The notes beneath the pieces are model-generated. The model saw only the letters and a program-made list of their open reading frames with translations. It did no database searches and was not told where the DNA came from. A stretch of DNA of 64,000 nt, taken from the NCBI GenBank assembly GCA_025618425.1, contig CM046835.1, positions 21,410,393-21,474,392 on the forward strand, read 5' to 3'. This stretch comes from Heliocidaris tuberculata (lineage: Eukaryota > Echinodermata > Echinoidea > Camarodonta > Echinometridae). How positions within the stretch are numbered: the first letter of the stretch is position 1; each line of letters begins with the position of its first letter. The translations under genes and the position numbers were made by a program. Below are positions 57,999 to 64,000 of the stretch, in pieces.

Positions 57999-58422
57999 TA
58001 GGGGTAGGAGGAGAGAGAGATGAGGGGAAGGAGAAAGGAAAAATTAATGATACACAGGCAAGAGGGTGAATAGAGAGGCAGAGATAGAGAGGGAGAGATG
58101 ATGGACAAGGAGAAACAGGGTGATATGGAGGATAGTGATAGACAGGTAAAGCTGATAGACAGAAGACAGAACGGGAACAGGTTGAAGAAGGTGGACATCA
58201 GGGAGGGACATGGAAGGGCAAAAAAATTAAGGATAGATAGAGACATAAAAGAGAAGTTTTAGAGAGAGGGGGTAGATCGAAGGAGAGGAAGGGGGAGAGA
58301 GACAGTGAATGAAAAATAGAGAAAGAGACAAACAGACAGACAGACAGAGACAGAGACACTGAGAGAATTGAGATAAGAAAGGGGAGAACTTGAGCGAGGG
58401 CCAAGGACAGAAAGAGAGAGAG

Positions 58423-58457
<35 letters not shown>
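57806..58457. repeat. Polypurine (GA)n tract, right part
   Basis: Continuous G/A-rich sequence with (GA)n at 57964-57998 and 58431-58457. The minus-strand ORFs crossing it are Ser/Leu/Phe-rich artefacts. Confidence 0.9.
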
Positions 58458-60063
58458 TAAAACAAGCTTTCGCATAATACTCTTAATGCAGTACCATCAT
58501 CACAAATAACTCACAAAGAATATAATGAAAAAGAAACATAATTAGCGGCATTTAATCAATATATATATATTAGCAGCAAAGAGGATGTAGATAACGCTTT
58601 GCATGTTCTAAGGAAACATTTTGAAAATTAGAAAATTAGATGGAATAATTAATGTGAATACCTTCGTAGACCTACAGGGGAGGGGGGGGGGGGGAGAGGG
58701 CTGCATCACCCTAAAAATTGTGAAATTACTAGTATAAGGGTAGCCGACACCTCATATTCGGACAACCATCACATCATAGTACAACAGAGAGGCGGTGTAT
58801 TTGAAAAACACATCTGGATCAAGGCATTGTCTTTACTTTCTGCAACTTGTTAACATTTTTAACTATCTGAAAATGTACTGAATCTAGCCATTTGGATGTA
58901 TTTTCATATCTTTACAAATTGACTTAACCTATACGTGTAAGAATCATGAAAAAAAAAATCCAATCAACGCATTTCATCAAAACTGACATTAAATATATCT
59001 TCTTTTTTTTTCCTTCTTTTTTTGTATGTTTTATTCAATCAAAATATAATCACAATATTTACAAACAATTAAAAAGATCAAATGAAATATATCTTTAATG
59101 ATCGCTGGTAAATCCTTTTCTCCAATGTATATTCCTGGACCCAAACAACTATTCATCTCTAACATAATACACGGCGACGAGGATAGGATAGAACAAAATA
59201 ACTTTATAGACACATTTCTATTGAAATATTTTAACACCAATGAAATTTTATTAGTTCAAAACCAGTTCGTCACCTATAGCTTTATTCAGGCATATCATAT
59301 GAAACTTCAACTTGAACATGCGATCATAATTGGGACAGAGCGTCGAACCGTGCCGCCTTTTTAACATGCACATGTTACCGTAATCTACGGCAATATGTAT
59401 CTATGTTCGATTTGGTCTCAATATACAAGGTACTGCCTGTACATTGTAAAACAAATCTATGAAATGCCGTGCATTTATGCATGTAGACAGAAAAAAATAT
59501 AACGTATGATTTATCATACTGGTAGAGTGACTCAACCATGCCGCTTCTAACACACAAAAGTCTATGGCGTTTAGCACAAAATAGCCAATGGGCGTCGGTT
59601 GTGCATGAAAAACGGTATATCTCTTAACCTGAGAGGTGTCTTCGAGCTGACCGTACTGGTACACTTTGACAGCGTAAGTGCAAATTTATCCCTAAAAGAT
59701 CACGATTTATATGCCTCTCAACACATTTAAGCAAGAATTAGCAGGTTATCATTATTCCAATAGTTGTAAAACTAAACTTTACCACTTTTTTCACACTTTT
59801 TGATATTTAGTGGAATCTAAGTCAACAAAATCACAAAAAATAAGTCTCTAAATCGATTCATCATACTGATATTACTCAGAAAAGCTATTTTCTGTATACT
59901 TGCATTAGGTCTAATTCAAAACACCAAAATGGCGGATTTGGAACGCCAACGGACACGATTTGGCAATGGAAACATTTTTTTAAATCGTTAACTAGACAAA
60001 ACAAACTTGGTTAAAAATAATGTATCTCGATGGTGCACGAGGAACCCCATTTCCGACTAGACT
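58458..60063. other. No gene seen
   Basis: AT-rich intronic sequence. The 88-codon + strand ORF at 59098-59364 is the largest non-repetitive frame here and has no recognisable motif. A poly-G run lies at 58681-58695. Confidence 0.45.
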
Positions 60064-60320
60064 ACCAGTTTAACATATGCAAAGCGTTTCAGGGGGCAGT
60101 CATGCGTTGAAAAGGCAACCTACCCCCCCCCCCCTAAAAAAAAATAATAATAATAAAAATAAAATAAATAAATAAACAATTAAAAAAAAAAAATTAAAAT
60201 TAAAAAAATTAATAACACTTTCTAGCGCAATTAGAAGGTCACTGGTTTGGTCAGTTGTGCCAGCATTTTTGCCCTTTGCATTCTACAGAATCTGTCCCTC
60301 GTTTTTACTGATGAACATTA
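60064..60320. repeat. Dispersed repeat, copy 2
   Basis: See the matching words listed for 55546-55690. A poly-C plus AATAA-rich insertion occupies about 60122-60215. 60321-61230 shows no gene. Confidence 0.78.
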
Positions 60321-61230
60321 AAAATTTGTTGACTGATATACAATAAACATTCCTATACTCATGCAGAAAATTATCATTTTCATCTAAGAAACACATCAAC
60401 ATTTTGGGAACACCACAGTGCTTTTTTTTTCAAGGAAAGTCATATTCTTTGCATTTATGTATACCCTTACGAGGAAAATGATGACTAAATGCATAATGGT
60501 ATGTCATGAGATGCACATATATTTCTTGTTCAAAGTTTTATTTTTCATGTTTCGGATCATAGAGACTTCTCATTTTTAAAATAAAAATTTCAAGCCACCA
60601 ATTACAGAATATAATCTATTACTCTAAATATGATAGGAACCAAGATATGGACAATTTAAAAATTATATGAACTGATGAAGTAAAGCTAACTTTTGTTAAC
60701 CAAACAAATATCCACATTTCTGATTTATTTTGTGCCGTGTTAATATCCTCATTCTGGGAAAGATGCAGGGTCGTTAGCAATGAGCTAAAAAATTGAGAAC
60801 GAAATGGCAATGAAAGCTACGCTAATATATAATTATCATGAAATAAAGTCATTTTTATTGATACAAAGTTTGCAACTATCTCTGTAAATTCGTTGTCCAT
60901 GTTTTCTGTACTTTTATGTTAAACGGAAAGAACTAGCGTATTGAGACGAAATGAACAAATTGACTGAAATAAATTGGAATTTGTCAGTGATTAAAGGCAA
61001 ACTATTTTCATCTTGATATTTATATAGATTAAGATTGTCATAATCGCTAAAAACAGCTTTCAGGCCCGTTCTTTAATAATTGACCTGGGGATGGCGTTAC
61101 CATCGAAGCTAGGTCCAGCCCTAAATATTAAGTTAATGTATTATGTTATATCTATTTCAGGTCTTCACAGAGATTAGGGTTGCGTTTTAGGAAATATTTT
61201 ATTCACGTTTGAGGGACGAATTAGGGAATA

Positions 61231-61356
61231 AAAGTATTTGCTCAGGCAACAGTTTTCAGGTCAAGCAAAAGATTGGGTCATAGCTATTGCTTGAGCATTT
61301 GCTTGAGCGCAAGCTTTTACAAGGTAGTATTTGCTAATTTTTGTCGATACGGCCCA
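61231..61356. mobile_element. Short interspersed repeat, copy 2, abutting an exon
   Basis: Same family as 54871-55022. It ends 25 bp before the first base of the third DXO-like exon, so it lies where the branch point and polypyrimidine tract would normally be. Confidence 0.75.
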
Positions 61357-61381
61357 TGTGTCTTCCTGTCCTATATATCAG

Positions 61382-61583
61382 GGGACGGCCGGACACCAGA
61401 CGAGCCCGCTCCCGTGAATGATAATGAATCCTTCTTTGCTGTGATGAGCGTGAACTGCGGGAGACACCGCCTAGTCATTCGTGGTGGTTTGCATGCAGAA
61501 AAGAGAGCCGACACCGATGATTTGCCAAACCCAAGGAACTGGCTGAACGTGCGATCCAGAGACCAAGACAACACTGTGTCTCC
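61382..61583 (+). CDS. DXO: DXO/RAI1-like gene, third recognised exon
   Basis: The acceptor is cctatatatcag and the donor gtaagat. It opens with two bases that complete the codon begun at 47817 and ends after two bases of a codon. It encodes RTPDEPAPVNDNESFFAVMS, GRHRLVIRGGLHAEKRAD and NPRNWLNVRSRDQDNTVS. These align with the family's P-x-x-x-x-P-V-N-x-N-E-x-F, then L-x-x-G-G-E-x-D (motif III), then P-x-x-Y-V-E-L-K-T-S (motif IV). At motif III the text is RGGLHAE, without the E-x-D pair. At motif IV it is WLNVRS, with Asn and Arg for the catalytic Glu and Lys. The reading frame is intact. The rest of the protein must lie past 64000. Confidence 0.88.
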
Positions 61584-61753
61584 GTAAGATACTGATAATT
61601 TGGTTAATGCTTTGTATTAATGTGATTTGAAGGGGTTAAACCTTCATAATTATAGAAATTTAGCCTCGGTGGAAACAGGAAAATCAGAGAAACAGATGAG
61701 TATAAAGTTTTAGAAAAATTGAATTGACTTTTTGATAGTTGGGGTTCGAAATT

Positions 61754-61960
61754 TGGAGGTGTCGTGGTCTTGTGGATATTAGTCCCGAACTTTGAAGCAC
61801 AAGGTACAGGGTTCGAATCTCTTTTGAGAAGCTGGGCTAAAGCCGGGGTAACATTATGATTGCATGCAGGGCCCTCAGGGAGAACAGTATACTGATGAGA
61901 GTACCCTACATGAGTAAAAATGACATAATCATTATCATTGTTATTATTTTTATGCCTCCG
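61754..61960 (+). repeat. tRNA-related SINE
   Basis: An A-box-like gtcgtggtcttgtggat and a canonical B box gggttcgaatctc lie about 45 bp apart. Then come gggctaaagccggggtaa and a tail of TTATTATT type (61932-61952). Related to the SINE at 20365-20640. Confidence 0.7.
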
Positions 61961-62310
61961 TCTACCAAGAGTGGAGCCTGGGGCATTATGTTTTCTCACT
62001 GTCCGTCTGTCTAGTAGGGTATCTAAGAGGGAATAAACAAAGGCAACTTTTTTTTATCTTCTTCATAATGTACTTTATGATATATTTGAAATATTAACAA
62101 GAAAAAAAAGTGGCCTCTCATGGCGAAAATCAAGATGGCATCCAAGGTGACGAAAATAGGCTTTTATTCAATTTGTCAGGGGGTTATATTGTACCCTTTT
62201 GACATCTTCACCATTACATATTTGTATGATTATCAGTATTCCTTGAAAATTGGTCATCGTCTTTACAATCATATTCCACATATTGTATGCCAACCAAACT
62301 TACTAGTCTG

Positions 62311-63850
62311 GGAGCCTGTCCCGAAATAGTCAACCCATTTTACATAATTATGAGATTTGACCCCTTAAAGTTGCCAAGACCGTCCATGACATTCACAAAA
62401 AGCTTGTCAGCTCAAACGTAGCCGCCGGGTTTGGCCCCCAGAGCCCCCGAAAGGGGCCCTAAAGTCGGGTCAATTTCAACCCATCTAACATATGCACCAA
62501 ACTTTGTCAGAAGGAAGATGTATGACTATACATTACCAAAACACCGAAACTGACAAAATTTTCCTTCGGGATGGGTTGTCAGACCGCCCCTAAAAATTGG
62601 GGCAAATTTTTCCCCTTAAGGCCCATGGACCAAATTTTGTCAGAAGGAAGAGTTATGGGTGTACATTACAAAAATATAAAAACTTACAAAAATTTCCATC
62701 GGGAAGGGGGGGGGGTGTAACACGCCCCTGAAAAAAAACACCAAAGTGCCCCTAAACCCAGCTTTGCTGCCCCAAATGCTCTGGATGTAGAGAAAAACCA
62801 TTTTTAGGCTTTACAGCCTTAATGACTCCAAAGTATCTAATTAAATTCATGTCAAATTTACCTAGTGCAATCTTGAGTATCATATCTTTCTTGGGGTGAA
62901 ATTTGGTGTCAAATGATCATTTCAACAATAATTTATTAAATTGTAAAAATTGTATTGCTTTTTCAAAAGTAGTCAAATGATAATGTCAGGATTATGTTAA
63001 CACACCCATTGTCCATCTGCACCTGCTTGACAAGAGATAATAGAGGAGCTTGTTTAGTATCTGGGCTATGTGGCTGCCATGCTGAAATCTACCATTCATG
63101 TGTTAATTACACAAATACTTTGCAAGCTCTCCATTATGCCTTGCCAAACAGGCGGAGATGGACAATGGATGTGTTTAGATAATCCTCACAATATCATATG
63201 ACTACTTTTGAAAAAGCGGTACAATTTTCACAATTTAATCAATTATTATTGAAATGATCATTTGACACCAAATTGCACCCCAAAAAAGTTATAATACTCA
63301 AGATTGTACTATGTAAATTTTAGCTGAATTGAATGAAACAGTTTGGAGTTATTAAGTTTGTAATGCTAAAAAATGTTTTTTCTCTATATCAAGAGCATTT
63401 TGGGCAGCAAAGCTGGGTTTAGGGGCACTTTGGTGTGTTTTTTCCAGGGGCATGTTACACTCTCTTCCCAATGGAAATTTTTGTAAGTTTTTATATTTTT
63501 TGTACATCCATAATTCTTCCTTCTGACAAAATTTGGTCCATGAGCCTTAAGGGGAAAAATTTGCCCCAATTTTTAGGGGCGGTCTGACAACCCATCCCGA
63601 CGGGAAATTTTGTCAGTTTGGGTGTTTTGGTAATGTATAGTCATACATCTTCCTTCTGACAAAGTTTGTTGCATATGATAGATGGGTTGAAATTGACCCG
63701 ACTTTAGGGCCCCTTTCGGGGGCTCTTGGGGCCAAACCCGGCCGCTTCGTTTGAGCTGACAAGCTTTTGTGAATGACATGGATGGTCTTAGCAACTTTAA
63801 GGGGTCAAATCTAATATGTAAAATTGGTTGACTATTTCGGGACAGGCTCC
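62311..63850. mobile_element. 1.54-kb near-complete palindrome (foldback element)
   Basis: Ends GGAGCCTGTCCCGAAATAGT and complement. CTGG-like sequence overlaps both borders, so a short duplication (CTG or CTGG) is possible. Pairing runs almost throughout: ttgacccctt/aaggggtcaa, cccgaaaggggcccta/taggggcccctttcggg, gaccaaattttgtcagaagg and complement, gtcaaatgatcatttca and complement. The centre is near 63080. No protein is encoded. Confidence 0.9.
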
Positions 63851-63867
63851 TGGCCTATACGTACCAC

Positions 63868-64000
63868 CAGTGGCGGATTTAGGGGGGTGGGCAATCCCGG
63901 CCCATGCCCCCCCCCCCCTTTTGAGGGAAAACAATACATTGTGCTCCCCTATTTGCGATTGTGCCCCCCCCCCCCTTTTCGACCAGAAAACCTTTTTTTT
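63868..64000. mobile_element. Left end of a hAT-type element, cut by the window edge
   Basis: CAGTGGCGGATTTAGGGGGG resembles the CAGTGGCG ends of the other hAT elements. The sequence continues with poly-C/T runs to the window end. The right end and duplication are not available. Confidence 0.5.

Larger units (their letters stand above)
61584..64000 (+). other. Start of intron 3 of the DXO-like gene
   Basis: Begins gtaagat. It holds a SINE, a 1.54-kb palindrome and the left end of a hAT-type element. No further exon is recognised before the window ends. Confidence 0.6.

Noticed and set aside
55936..58475. ORFs up to 189 codons in GA-rich DNA
   Set aside because: Arg/Glu/Gly-rich or Ser/Leu/Phe-rich compositional artefacts of the (GA)n tract; one also runs across the hAT border.
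59098..59364. 88-codon ORF as a possible gene
   Set aside because: No motif, no splice context and no repeat of it elsewhere in the window; the length is expected by chance in 64 kb.

Overview
The window is repeat-rich animal nuclear DNA, most likely from a sea urchin (echinoid). The clue to the organism is a broken histone H1 gene whose globular domain and lysine/alanine-rich tail look like echinoid H1. The long foldback transposon, tRNA-derived SINEs, CR1/Tx1-type LINE relics and a Gmr1-like LTR retrotransposon all fit a deuterostome genome. The species cannot be named from this sequence.

Only one host gene is clear. Three exons on the + strand (44729-44973, 47600-47817, 61382-61583) belong to the DXO/RAI1 (DOM3Z) family of RNA 5'-end decapping and exonuclease enzymes. 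Their splice phases join correctly. The N-terminal exon(s) are not identified and the C-terminal half lies beyond the right edge. All three acidic metal-binding motifs appear to be replaced, so this is either a catalytically dead paralog or a decaying one. Introns 1 (2.6 kb) and 2 (13.6 kb) are filled with transposons.

Layout. 1-2.3 kb: CR1-like LINE relic (minus strand). 2.8-4.8 kb: candidate PIF/Harbinger element holding an accessory-gene relic, a SINE and a palindromic MITE. 6-8.4 kb: mariner-type MITE fragment, hairpin, simple repeats. 8.4-14.8 kb: young Gmr1-like LTR retrotransposon with identical LTRs and integrase ahead of reverse transcriptase, but with the RT core deleted. 14.8-17.5 kb: tandem duplication and a Tx1/L1-like LINE 3' end. 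17.5-25.7 kb: a second Tx1-like LINE split by about 3.4 kb of inserted DNA. 26-28.1 kb: repeat units split by a TTAA-duplicating transposon. 28.9-39.8 kb: a 10.9-kb foldback element resembling the sea urchin TU family, invaded by a 661-bp MITE and a 6.85-kb Harbinger-like element. 40-44 kb: small MITEs and an H1 pseudogene embedded in a tandem repeat. 44.7-64 kb: the DXO-like gene with hAT, mariner, SINE, Tc1, telomere-motif and giant-palindrome insertions.

Most elements are dated relative to each other by nesting and by target-site duplications read directly from the sequence. None of the DNA transposons here encodes a recognisable full transposase, so all appear non-autonomous. Element classes rest on duplication length, terminal motifs and protein motifs seen by eye; no database search was possible.
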